The translations under genes and the position numbers were made by a program. A stretch of 53,819 nt of DNA from Acidobacteria bacterium 13_2_20CM_57_17. GTDB lineage: Bacteria > Acidobacteriota > Terriglobia > Acidiferrales > UBA7541. A model generated the notes under the pieces. It did not search any database and was not told the DNA's origin. It saw only the letters and a program-made list of their open reading frames with translations. The DNA lies in NCBI GenBank assembly GCA_001914785.1, contig MNDE01000116.1:1-53819 (forward strand), in the 5' to 3' direction. Of the stretch, positions 18,226 to 27,204 are shown in pieces. Every line of letters begins with the position of its first letter. Positions within the stretch are counted from its first letter, which is position 1.

Positions 18226-20874
18226 GTGACTACCGCTGCACGCCCCAGTCTTACTCCGGGCATCCCACCCGAAAAGAACATGCAAGGTTCCCCAACGCCC
18301 TTGTCCGTGCTCGGCCCGCGGGCTGAGGCTGAACGGCAACGCATCCGTCAACAATTCGAGGCCGGGACCAGTGCGCGAGAAACTCTGCGCGCGTTGTGCG
18401 AGCTGGCGGACCACAACGTCCAACAAATTTTTGGAGAACTGCTGCGCGTCCACAACCGCGATGCGCAAGGACTTTGCCTGCTGGCGCTGGGCGGCTACGG
18501 GCGGCGGATGCTCTTCCCTTACTCCGATCTCGACATTCTATTTTTGCTGGGCAACGAAAGAGTGGAGCAGGAATTGCGGCCGCTCATCTCCGAATTTTCG
18601 CGGACGTTGTGGGACATTGGATTTCGCGTCAGCTCGGCGGGGCGCGTTGTGGACGAATGTAAGCGGATCGAAGAGGACAATGCGGAGTTTCATCTGGCTT
18701 TGCTGGATCGCCGGTTCCTGGCCGGAGACTCAGCGCTTTTTGAAAAGCTCGACGCGAAAGTTTTGCCCGCGTCGGAAAAGCAGGCACGTCCTTTCCTGCT
18801 GGCGCAAATCCACCGTCTGACCAGGGAACGATTGACCCGCTTCGGAAATACGATTTTTCACCTCGAGCCCAACGTGAAAGAATCGCCGGGCGGCATGCGG
18901 GATTATCAGGCGACCATTTGGCTGCGTCAGATCGTGGAGGAAAAGAGGGGGATTCGAAACGTCACCGCCGCGGAGGAAGAACTTTCCGCAGCGGCCGTCG
19001 ATTTTCTCAGTGCCATCCGATGTTTCCTGCACTACAGCAACGCCCGGAACGATAACACGCTCACTTATGAGCTGCAGGCGGCGGCAGCAGAACGCGCTCT
19101 CGGCGTAGGTGACGGCGTGGCGCGAGCACCGGCGGAATGGATGCGCCAATATTTTCGGCACGCGCGCACGCTGAACCGGCAACTTCTGCGCTACCTAGAG
19201 CAAAAAGCCCCTGTGCCGCTATCGTTGCGGCAGCGCCTGTTCAATGCGGCGCGCTCCACCAAGAGCGAGCCAGCAGGCGGCAGATATTCCTCCGTGCGAG
19301 ACGGGCTGCTGGAGGTTGTGGACCTGCCATCGTTGTCGGACCGCGCAATTACTTATTCCCTTTTCGCGGAAGCGGCCCGCACCGGAACACCGCTGAGCCG
19401 CGAGGCGGAGCGCAGCATCGGCTACATCCTTACCCATCCGGAACTCCCCCCGAAGAACACGCAGATTTCCTGGGCCACTCTGCGCGAAATCCTGGGCTCC
19501 GATTATCCGGGAGTGGCGTTGCGCTCGATGCAGCGGCTGGGGTTGCTGACGGAAGTCCTGCCGGAATTCGCGATGATCGACTCGCTGGTGGTGCGCGATT
19601 TTTATCATCGCTATACCGTCGATGAGCACTCTCTGCGCACCATCGAGCACCTTCAGGAATTGGCGGCACCGCCGGATGAGCGTGGAGCGCATTTCGTGCC
19701 GCTCTGGAAGACCGCTGAGCGGCGGGATTTGCTGATCCTGACGCTGCTCTTGCACGACGTGGGAAAAGGGATGCCGGTGGAGAATCACGTCACCGGCAGC
19801 CTCGCCGCGCTCGACAGCGCCGCCAAGAGATTGCAACTTTCGCCGGAAGAAAAGGAAGAAGTCCACTTCCTGATCGAACACCACTTGGACATGTCCGCCA
19901 CAGTGCAACGGAGAGATATCTTCGATCCCGCCACGGTTTCCGCGTTTGCGCAGTCCGTCACCACGCTGGAGCGCTTGCAAAGATTGTGCCTGCTGACCTA
20001 TGCGGACATTCACTCCGTCAACCCGGAAGCGCTAACACCATGGAAAGCAGAAATGCTGTGGCAGCTTTTCGTTGCCACTTCCAACCACTTTAGCCGCACG
20101 CTGGATCGCGACCGCTTGCACGCACCGGATGAAGGCTCGCTCCTCCAGCGCGTTAAAGCCAAGGCGGGCCAGGCCACAATCGAAGAGATCGAGCGGTTCC
20201 TCGAAGGATTCCCGCGCCGGTATCTGGCCGTGCATTCCGCGGCCGAGATTGCGGCGCACTTCGAGCTTTATCGCAAGCTGGGCACCGTTCCCGTGCAAAC
20301 GGAGCTCCTCGCCACGCGCCATGGGTTCTCTCTAACAGTGCTGACGGAGGACCGCCCCGCGCTTTTCGCCACAATTTCGGGCGTGTTGGCCGGATGGGGC
20401 ATGAACATCAACAAGGCGGACGCTTTCGCCAACGCCGCGGGCGTCATCCTGGACACTTTTCATTTTGCGGATTTGCACCACACGCTGGAGCTGAACCCCA
20501 GCGAGGCTGAGCGCTTCCGGAAGAGTCTTGCCGATGTCGTGAATGGAAAGGCGCCGCTGGAACCGCTATTGAAGAGCCGCGTAAGCGCCAGCCGCGCACG
20601 GGCGCCGAAGATCACCGTCGAAACGCGCATCAACTTCGACGATGCTTCATCGGCGCACAGCACGCTAATGGAAATCGTTACGCAGGATCATCCGGGATTG
20701 CTCCATGAGATTGGCTCGGCGCTGGCGCGCCTGGGATGCAACATCGAAGTCGCGCTGATCGACACGGAAGGCCACAAGGCTATCGATGTCTTCTACCTCA
20801 CCGGGCAAGGCAAGAAGCTCACCACGCAGAAGCAGGAGCTCCTTCGCGAAGTTCTCCAGGGAACTTTGGTCTAG
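18226..20874 (+). CDS. glnD: Bifunctional [protein-PII] uridylyltransferase/uridylyl-removing enzyme
   Basis: 882-residue sensor that uridylylates PII when glutamine is low and removes UMP when glutamine is high. Start GTG at 18226, 53 nt after glnB. The nucleotidyltransferase motif GGYGRRMLFPYSDLDILFL is at about residues 88-107. The HD domain for UMP removal is at about 505-530 (LLLHDVGKGMPVENHVTGS). Two C-terminal ACT domains, which sense glutamine, start near residues 705 (LTEDRPALFATISGVLAGWG) and 805 (TQDHPGLLHEIGSALARLG). Complete relative to E. coli GlnD (890 aa). Confidence 0.96.
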   Translation: MTTAARPSLTPGIPPEKNMQGSPTPLSVLGPRAEAERQRIRQQFEAGTSARETLRALCELADHNVQQIFGELLRVHNRDAQGLCLLALGGYGRRMLFPYSDLDILFLLGNERVEQELRPLISEFSRTLWDIGFRVSSAGRVVDECKRIEEDNAEFHLALLDRRFLAGDSALFEKLDAKVLPASEKQARPFLLAQIHRLTRERLTRFGNTIFHLEPNVKESPGGMRDYQATIWLRQIVEEKRGIRNVTAAEEELSAAAVDFLSAIRCFLHYSNARNDNTLTYELQAAAAERALGVGDGVARAPAEWMRQYFRHARTLNRQLLRYLEQKAPVPLSLRQRLFNAARSTKSEPAGGRYSSVRDGLLEVVDLPSLSDRAITYSLFAEAARTGTPLSREAERSIGYILTHPELPPKNTQISWATLREILGSDYPGVALRSMQRLGLLTEVLPEFAMIDSLVVRDFYHRYTVDEHSLRTIEHLQELAAPPDERGAHFVPLWKTAERRDLLILTLLLHDVGKGMPVENHVTGSLAALDSAAKRLQLSPEEKEEVHFLIEHHLDMSATVQRRDIFDPATVSAFAQSVTTLERLQRLCLLTYADIHSVNPEALTPWKAEMLWQLFVATSNHFSRTLDRDRLHAPDEGSLLQRVKAKAGQATIEEIERFLEGFPRRYLAVHSAAEIAAHFELYRKLGTVPVQTELLATRHGFSLTVLTEDRPALFATISGVLAGWGMNINKADAFANAAGVILDTFHFADLHHTLELNPSEAERFRKSLADVVNGKAPLEPLLKSRVSASRARAPKITVETRINFDDASSAHSTLMEIVTQDHPGLLHEIGSALARLGCNIEVALIDTEGHKAIDVFYLTGQGKKLTTQKQELLREVLQGTLV

Positions 20875-20912
20875 CCCACCTCAAAACTGGCTTACTCCGG
20901 CAGGCAGTCCGC

Positions 20913-22619
20913 CTATTTGGTTATCTTTGCGATGAATGCCGAGTAAGGCTCCATCGGCAATTCCGCCGCCATCGCGGGTAGGGGCTTGTGGAAACTTGTC
21001 AGCAGAACGCTGAGCCTCGGCTGGGCAAACCCAAGCGGGGAAAGATCGAGCCCTACGTTCTGGTTCGAAGCCGACATATTTAGTACTACAAGGATCGCTT
21101 CGTCCTTGTAGCGCCGCACATAAGTCAGCACGTTCGGGTCGTTCTCATTCAGCAACTGGAAATCGCCTTCGAGCAGCGCGGGTTCCTTGTGGCGCAGCGC
21201 AAGCAATTGCCGGTAAAAGCTGAGCACGGAATTTGAGTCTTTCATTTCGCTCGCGACGTTGTGGGCCTTGTAACTCGCCGGAACCGGCAGCCACGGCTTG
21301 GCCTTGCTGAACCCGGCGTTCTGGCTTTCGTTCCATTGCATCGGCGCGCGTTCCCCGTCGCGGCCTTTTTCCAGCGGCCATCCGAGCTTCCCAATCGGGT
21401 CTTGCACGTCATCTTTGCTTTTCGGGTCGTTGTTCTCCATGCCAATCTCTTCGCCGTAATACATGATCGCCGTGCCGCGCAGCGTCAGGTACAGCGTTGC
21501 CATCATCTTGGCGATGTCGTCGTTGTGCGTTCCATCAGCGTAGCGTGTGTACGAACGCACGATGTCGTGATTGGTGATCACATAAACGGGCCAGTGGCCG
21601 GCGGCATTCACGGCGGCGATGTGCTTGCGGTATTGATCCGCGGAGAGCCCTTTGAACTCCGTCATCATAAGGTCCATCGGCAGCTGCAGTTCGTCGTTGT
21701 GTTCGCCGTAGTAATCCTTCAGCTCCGAAACGTTGGAGGTCCACGTTTCGCCGATCAGCACGGAACCAAACTCGTCCGCCGCACTGCGCAATTTGCGCAT
21801 CACGTCGTGTACTTCCGGCAGTTTCTTGTCGTACTTCTCCTCCATGTTCGGCCGCCCAAACTTGTCCGTGCCCGGCAGGACCGGATTGTCCGTAAGCTTC
21901 GGATCCTCGAAAAGAGTGTCCACGGCGTCCAGGCGGAATCCTGCCACGCCGCGCTTGTACCAGAAGCGCGTCACGTCCAGCATGGCTTTCTCCACCGCCG
22001 GATTCCGCCAGTTCAAGTCCGGCTGCTCCGGATAAAAGTAGTGGTAGTAATACTGATTCGTCTTCGGGTCGAGCTTCCAGGCGGAAAGCCCAAACGTGGA
22101 GAGCCAGTTGTTGGGCGGTTCGCCTGGAGCTTTGCCGTCGCGCCAGATATACCAGTCGCGATGTTCCGAAGTTTTCGACGACTTCGAATCCACGAACCAT
22201 TTGTGCTGGTCCGACGTGTGATTCACTACGAAGTCGAGGATGACCCAGATGTTGCGCCTCTGTCCCTCGCTCACCATCCGGTCGAAGTCCTTCGTCGTTC
22301 CATACATCGGATCAATCGCTTCGTAGTCGGACACGTCGTATCCGAAATCCACCTGCGGCGACGGGAAACATGGCGTGATCCATATGGCGTCCACGCCGAG
22401 ATCCTTCAAGTAATCCAATTTCGACACGATGCCGTTCAGGTCGCCAATCCCATCGTTATTGCTGTCCGCAAAACTTCGCGGATAAATCTCATAGAACACC
22501 GCGTGCTGCCACCACGGGTGCCCTTCGGCGTCGACTGGTTTCGTCTGCGCCGCCGCAACTACGACTGTGCTCAAGGAGCACAGCCCAACCAATACAAACC
22601 GGATTACTTTCTTAAACAT
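20913..22619 (-). CDS. Secreted GH13 alpha-amylase/oligo-alpha-glucosidase
   Basis: 568-residue glycoside hydrolase with a signal peptide (VLVGLCSLSTVVVAAAQ). AAGGAG lies about 9 nt before the ATG at 22619. The GH13 landmarks are WWQHAVFYEIYPRSFADSN, DFVVNHTSDQH, the nucleophile Asp in GFRLDAVDTL (about residue 230), acid/base Glu in LIGETWT (about 295), and the transition-state Asp in VITNHDIVRS (about 365). The EIYPRSF and NHTSDQH pattern resembles the oligo-1,6-glucosidase and alpha-glucosidase subfamilies more than endo-amylases. It is 54 nt downstream of the GDE-type glucosidase gene, so both are probably cotranscribed and act on alpha-glucans in the periplasm. Confidence 0.93.
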   Translation of the reverse strand: MFKKVIRFVLVGLCSLSTVVVAAAQTKPVDAEGHPWWQHAVFYEIYPRSFADSNNDGIGDLNGIVSKLDYLKDLGVDAIWITPCFPSPQVDFGYDVSDYEAIDPMYGTTKDFDRMVSEGQRRNIWVILDFVVNHTSDQHKWFVDSKSSKTSEHRDWYIWRDGKAPGEPPNNWLSTFGLSAWKLDPKTNQYYYHYFYPEQPDLNWRNPAVEKAMLDVTRFWYKRGVAGFRLDAVDTLFEDPKLTDNPVLPGTDKFGRPNMEEKYDKKLPEVHDVMRKLRSAADEFGSVLIGETWTSNVSELKDYYGEHNDELQLPMDLMMTEFKGLSADQYRKHIAAVNAAGHWPVYVITNHDIVRSYTRYADGTHNDDIAKMMATLYLTLRGTAIMYYGEEIGMENNDPKSKDDVQDPIGKLGWPLEKGRDGERAPMQWNESQNAGFSKAKPWLPVPASYKAHNVASEMKDSNSVLSFYRQLLALRHKEPALLEGDFQLLNENDPNVLTYVRRYKDEAILVVLNMSASNQNVGLDLSPLGFAQPRLSVLLTSFHKPLPAMAAELPMEPYSAFIAKITK

Positions 22620-22673
22620 TCCGAATCGACTCCTTGCCCGAAAGCGTAAACGGGTTGTCTTTCGCCGCGGCGG

Positions 22674-25325
22674 CTACGGGTTCTTTGCCTTACGTTCCCC
22701 GGATTTTGCTCTGAAGTCTAACGCGACAGTCTTCATTTGGGGCGCTTTCGAACTGCCCTCAACAAAAGAAACCCGAAGTTTCACCGATCCATCCGACATT
22801 TTGACCAGTTCAGCGCCCTCAGCGGCCGTCAGTTGTTCCCCTCCCCAAACGGAAAGTTCATACGTGCGTCCCACTTTTCCTTCCAGTTTGAGAAAAGCCA
22901 AGTTATGCGGACCGGTCCAAGTCTCCGAGAGAATCCGGATACCTTCGCTGGCGCTGCCTAGCGCAGGCAGATCAGATGAGTAGCTCACTCCAAAATCATT
23001 TCGCAGCCGTATCCGCAGAGTGCTCGACCCGCCGTTCACACCCAAATGCACCAGTACATGTTGATCGCTTCCGCTCGCTTCAACCTTGGATGGGACGGCC
23101 CGCCCATTCAATTCCGCCCCGAGTATTTCGGCTCGCAGACTCACGGCGGGCTCGAAATCCATCGTGCATTCAGCGGATCCTCTGCGGCCGATTTCCAACG
23201 TAATCGCGTCCGCGCTTTTTTTGTAGGTCAGGTCCAAAGTGTCTGTGCCCACGGCAACCCCGCGAACCGAGAACGCGGTCCAATCCACCGGAGCATGCGG
23301 AGCAAACGTCATCGTGTGCTTGGCCGCGTCCGCGTGCAACCCAAACATTCCACGCAGCAGCGGGCTCACGACCATCGCCGCCGACCAAATCTGGTGCGGC
23401 GAACTCGTCGAGAGTGGCTGGTAATAATCCCCGGAAAGCACTTCAGTAACGTGTCCCAGCGAACCATCGAGCGCCAGCAGCGCGTTGGCGCGCAGGTTCG
23501 CGTACGCCGGAAACGCCTGATGATACCGATATTCCCCGACCGAAGCCCATCCCGTGAATAGCGGCCACACGGAACCGTAGTGGTAGCCTCCGCCGCTAAA
23601 TTTCGGCGAATTCACGGAAATAATCCGCATGCCCCAGTCCGTCTGGTGGTCAAGCCCGGCCAGTTGCTGGATCATCGGCACCGCATCCGCTTCGCTGGGC
23701 AGGCCAAACCACATCGGCACCGTCGCGAGCACGCTTGGCTCATCCACTTTTTGGTCGTTCTTGTCCAGCGCAAAGGCAAACCGTTTTTCGGGTGCGATCC
23801 AGAAACTTTCATTCACCAGCGCACGCTGCTTCTCAAAATCCTTCTCCAGCGCCTTGTTCAATTCCTCCTGACCCGTCGCGCGCGCCAGATTCGCAAGCGC
23901 CCGCAGCGCTTCCGCCCCCAGCCCACTTTGGTAATACTCCGTCTTCACCGGTAGCAGCGGCCCGCCCTCGACCCAGCCGTGCCCGACGCCAAGATTCTGC
24001 GGCAAGCCTCGCGCGTCATAAGTGGATTTCAGAAACTCATAAGCCTTCCGCAGGCTCTCCCACTTTTCCTTTGCAAATGCGGCGTCGCCGCTCTCCACGA
24101 CGTAATCATTCATCGCGATGATGTATAGCGGCGTGGCATCGGCGGAAGCGTAAGGATAGGGATAGCCTTTGAACCAGTCCACGAAATTCGCGCCCTGCGA
24201 AATCTCGTGCGAAATCTTGCCGTCTTCCCGCTGATACTTGCTGATGAACGCCAGCGCCGTGCGCGAGTCGGAAAAATCGCCCGCTGCATTGAGCGCAAAC
24301 GATGTCCAAAACGAATCGCGCCCGAAAAACCACGCAAATCCCGGCCGCTGGCTCTCCCCCGAAGTGCGGTATCCCGCCACGAGCCCCGTGCCCAAGTATG
24401 GATTGTTCACCATGCCCTGCAACATGCTGACGCGCGACCAATCATAAGCGTGCTGGATCTGCGCGTCGGGCAGTTCCACACTCACTGTTTTTTCCAAATA
24501 ATCCCGATAGTATTCCGCGGATTCCTTCCAAAGTGCAGCGTAATCGGACGTAAGATGCGCATACGTTTTCTCCGCTGCCGCCCGTCCTTCCAGCGACCCC
24601 GCAATAACGATCAACTTTCTGTCCTTGCCTCTCGCCGTGGGTCCCAGCCGGAACGAACTCTCCTGCGACTCCGAATAATTTGTCTGGAATTCTGCGTGCG
24701 GCTCCGTCGCCGCCGGTGAACCCACCAGCGCCGAGAATTTTCTCTGCTCCTCGCCAAAATAAAACGCATGCTGCGCGGCCGACCAGTCCAGATAAGTCGC
24801 TCCAAGCGCGGCCGGCCACTCCAACTGAAAATCCCGGTGAAAAGCGGCTTCAATCTCCAAGGGCTGCTCTGTCTCTACGTCGAGCAGGATTACCGCGCCC
24901 TGTTCCCGCACGGGAACGAAGAATGTTTCGCGCGCGCTGAACGTATCTCCCGCATAGAGAATCGTGGCGGACTCCGGCCGCACCGTAACCGTCCTCGCCA
25001 ATGCCTCCGCCGCCAGGGCTCGCCCTTCGGTATGAAATTTCAGGTGAAACTCGCGGAAAATCTTCAGCGGGTACACCCACGCTTCCATGCGGCCGGATTC
25101 ACTTCCCAGCAGCCCCGCACGTGTCCCCGTGATTGGCAGAAATTCCCATGGACGCACTGCGCGCGAAAGCTCCAGTTCGTGCGTTTTCTGCTGTACCCGC
25201 TGGCTCCAGCCCTCGGCTGCTCCGCTTCCCATAATCACAATTACCGCGAGACATGCACAAAACAATCTCAGCATCAAACGCAACCGCTCTTGAGATTGAA
25301 CAGATGCTTCCGGCGTGATGTGCAT
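22674..25325 (-). CDS. Secreted glucosidase of the glycogen-debranching (amylo-alpha-1,6-glucosidase-like) type
   Basis: About 883 residues from the ATG at 25325; a later ATG at 25274 directly begins the signal peptide (MLRLFCACLAVIVIMGSGA), and the first frame opening is 25403. After an N-terminal beta-rich domain, the (alpha/alpha)6 catalytic region begins near residue 320 (QHAYDWSRVSMLQGMVNNP) with the GDE-type block GFAWFFGRDSFWTSFALNAA, EDGKISHEISQG, and later GGGYHYGSVWPLFTGW. General acid/base residues cannot be fixed by eye. Linkage to the GH13 gene downstream suggests alpha-glucan debranching or oligosaccharide trimming. Confidence 0.82.
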   Translation of the reverse strand: MHITPEASVQSQERLRLMLRLFCACLAVIVIMGSGAAEGWSQRVQQKTHELELSRAVRPWEFLPITGTRAGLLGSESGRMEAWVYPLKIFREFHLKFHTEGRALAAEALARTVTVRPESATILYAGDTFSARETFFVPVREQGAVILLDVETEQPLEIEAAFHRDFQLEWPAALGATYLDWSAAQHAFYFGEEQRKFSALVGSPAATEPHAEFQTNYSESQESSFRLGPTARGKDRKLIVIAGSLEGRAAAEKTYAHLTSDYAALWKESAEYYRDYLEKTVSVELPDAQIQHAYDWSRVSMLQGMVNNPYLGTGLVAGYRTSGESQRPGFAWFFGRDSFWTSFALNAAGDFSDSRTALAFISKYQREDGKISHEISQGANFVDWFKGYPYPYASADATPLYIIAMNDYVVESGDAAFAKEKWESLRKAYEFLKSTYDARGLPQNLGVGHGWVEGGPLLPVKTEYYQSGLGAEALRALANLARATGQEELNKALEKDFEKQRALVNESFWIAPEKRFAFALDKNDQKVDEPSVLATVPMWFGLPSEADAVPMIQQLAGLDHQTDWGMRIISVNSPKFSGGGYHYGSVWPLFTGWASVGEYRYHQAFPAYANLRANALLALDGSLGHVTEVLSGDYYQPLSTSSPHQIWSAAMVVSPLLRGMFGLHADAAKHTMTFAPHAPVDWTAFSVRGVAVGTDTLDLTYKKSADAITLEIGRRGSAECTMDFEPAVSLRAEILGAELNGRAVPSKVEASGSDQHVLVHLGVNGGSSTLRIRLRNDFGVSYSSDLPALGSASEGIRILSETWTGPHNLAFLKLEGKVGRTYELSVWGGEQLTAAEGAELVKMSDGSVKLRVSFVEGSSKAPQMKTVALDFRAKSGERKAKNP

Positions 25326-25432
25326 TCTGACGGCCCCCGCTGCGTGGTGTGCTTGCATTGCCTCGTTGGCCTTACTATAAAGGAAAGCGCCGGATTCTAG
25401 CACGGCGCTCGCAAGGAAAGGTATCGCTACTT

Positions 25433-26092
25433 TTGTCTTTCACACGCCGCGCATTTCTCCAATCACTGAGCCGTTCCGCGATCGTTCTTCCGCTGGAGAA
25501 AGTGCTTGCACTGGCGCTCCCGAAAAATTTGCTGCCGCGATCCTTTTCTCAAAGCGCTGCTTCTCCACAAACCGCCGCCCCCCACAACGATCTTGGCGTT
25601 TCCTTCCTCAACGTTGCGCGCGAATCCGGCCTCAACGCCAAAACCATTTTCGGCGACGAGCACAAAAATAAATATCTTCTCGAAACCACCGGCTGCGGCG
25701 TCGCCTTCTACGATTACGACAACGACGGCTGGCTGGACATTTTTCTCGTCAACGGCACCCGCCTCGAAGGTTTCCCCGCCGGCCAGGAACCCACCAATCA
25801 TCTTTTCAAGAACAATCGCGACGGCACATTCACCGACGTCACCGCCAAAGCAGGCCTGCTTCATTCCGGCTGGGGACAGGGCGTGTGCATCGGCGACTAC
25901 GACAACGACGGCTTCGACGATCTCTTCGTCACCTACTTTGGCAAGAATGTCCTCTATCACAACAACGGCAATGGCACATTCACTGACGTCAGCGAAAAAG
26001 CCGGCGTCGCCGGAAACGGCAAGCGCTGGAACACCGGCTGCGCTTTCGTCCGCCAGTTCCCGAATCCGGCCCCTGTCTCTACAAAGGCGTGA
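25433..26092 (+). CDS. CRTAC1-type FG-GAP/VCBS repeat protein, N-terminal part (disrupted gene)
   Basis: Start chosen at the TTG at 25433, 11 nt after AAGGAAAGG; the product begins SFTRRAFLQSLS, a twin-arginine export signal. FG-GAP calcium-binding repeats follow (FYDYDNDGWLDIFLVNGTRL, IGDYDNDGFDDLFVTYFGKN). The frame breaks after GCAFV: compared with the paralogue at 30797-32596, roughly 70 nt of the next FG-GAP unit are missing, which shifts the frame and yields 12 stray residues before TGA at 26090-26092. The continuation is the next entry, whose GTG overlaps this stop. Upstream frame down to 25349 has no signal-like start. Confidence 0.75.
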   Translation: MSFTRRAFLQSLSRSAIVLPLEKVLALALPKNLLPRSFSQSAASPQTAAPHNDLGVSFLNVARESGLNAKTIFGDEHKNKYLLETTGCGVAFYDYDNDGWLDIFLVNGTRLEGFPAGQEPTNHLFKNNRDGTFTDVTAKAGLLHSGWGQGVCIGDYDNDGFDDLFVTYFGKNVLYHNNGNGTFTDVSEKAGVAGNGKRWNTGCAFVRQFPNPAPVSTKA

Positions 26093-27198
26093 TGGTTGCC
26101 TGCGGCCCGCCGGGACTCAACGGCGGAAAAAACATTCTCTACCACAACAACGGCGATGGCACGTTCTCCGACGTCAGCGAAAAATCCGGCATTCTGAAAG
26201 CCAACGGCACTTTTGGCCTCGGCGTCCTCACTGCCGATCTCGATAACGACGGCTGGCCGGACATTTACGTCGCCAACGATTCCACCGCCAGCGCGCTTTA
26301 TCAAAACAAAGAGAACGGTACCTTCACCGACATCGCCATCGAGGCCGGCTGCGCTCTCAGCGCCGACGGCAAGCCACAAGCCGGCATGGGCATCTCCGCC
26401 GCCGATTACGATCTCGACGGCAATCTCGATCTGGTCAAAACCAATTTCGCGGGAGACACCCCTTCGCTCTACCACAATCTCGGCGGCGCGAATTTCGAGG
26501 ACACCACCTATCAGGGCGGTCTCGGCAAGCACACGCAATATCTCGGCTGGGGCTGCGGTTTCTTCGACATGGACAACGACGGCTGGCCCGACATTCTTAT
26601 CTGCAACGGCCACGTCTATCCCGAAGTCGAGCAGCTTAAGACCGAAGCGGGTTATCCGCAGCGCAAGCTGCTCTACAAAAATCTGCGTAACGGCCGCTTC
26701 GACGATGTTTCCTACGATGCCGGTCCTGGAATCTCCGCTCCGGTCGCTGCGCGCGGCTGCGCTTTCGGCGACTTCGACAATGACGGCGACCTCGACGTCG
26801 TCGTCAACACCGTCAATGATTTTCCCCAGCTTCTGCGTTGCGATTCGCGCACCGCGAATAACTGGATCAAAATCAAAACCATTGGCACAAAATCCAATCG
26901 CAGCGGTATCGGCGCGCGCATCAAATGCGTCACGCATCTCCCGGGCGAAAAAAGTCTCCATCCCCAAATCGACGAAGTCCACAGCGGCGGCGGCTATTTT
27001 TCGCAGAACGATCTGCGCGTCCACTTCGGCATTGGTAAAGCCGAATCCATCGAGCTCCTCGAAATCCGCTGGCCCAGCGGCCTCGTCGAAACGCTCAAAG
27101 ACATCAAGCCCAACCAAGTCATCTTCGTCAAAGAGGGCGAAGGCATCATCCGCACCCGGCAATTCGATCCTCCCAAGTCCCCCAAGCCTCCAAAGTGA
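26089..27198 (+). CDS. CRTAC1-type FG-GAP/ASPIC-UnbV protein, C-terminal part (disrupted gene)
   Basis: 369 residues in a different frame from the preceding part. Its frame extends upstream of the GTG with VPESGPCLYKGVMVACGPPG, matching the part of the paralogue just after the missing unit, so the two pieces were one gene of about 610 codons. It contains further FG-GAP repeats (TADLDNDGWPDIYVANDSTA, FFDMDNDGWPDILICNGHVY) and the C-terminal ASPIC/UnbV domain (GIGARIKCVTHL, VHSGGGYFSQNDLRVHFGIG, EIRWPSGLVETL). GTG (26089) overlaps the upstream TGA as GTGA, so reinitiation is conceivable but unproven. It lacks a signal of its own. Confidence 0.75.
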   Translation: MMVACGPPGLNGGKNILYHNNGDGTFSDVSEKSGILKANGTFGLGVLTADLDNDGWPDIYVANDSTASALYQNKENGTFTDIAIEAGCALSADGKPQAGMGISAADYDLDGNLDLVKTNFAGDTPSLYHNLGGANFEDTTYQGGLGKHTQYLGWGCGFFDMDNDGWPDILICNGHVYPEVEQLKTEAGYPQRKLLYKNLRNGRFDDVSYDAGPGISAPVAARGCAFGDFDNDGDLDVVVNTVNDFPQLLRCDSRTANNWIKIKTIGTKSNRSGIGARIKCVTHLPGEKSLHPQIDEVHSGGGYFSQNDLRVHFGIGKAESIELLEIRWPSGLVETLKDIKPNQVIFVKEGEGIIRTRQFDPPKSPKPPK

Positions 27199-27204
27199 GT
27201 TCGC

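Noticed and set aside
21261..22649. Long open plus-strand frame opposite the GH13 gene
   Set aside because: Histidine/arginine-rich antisense translation of an obvious GH13 enzyme; no domain content.
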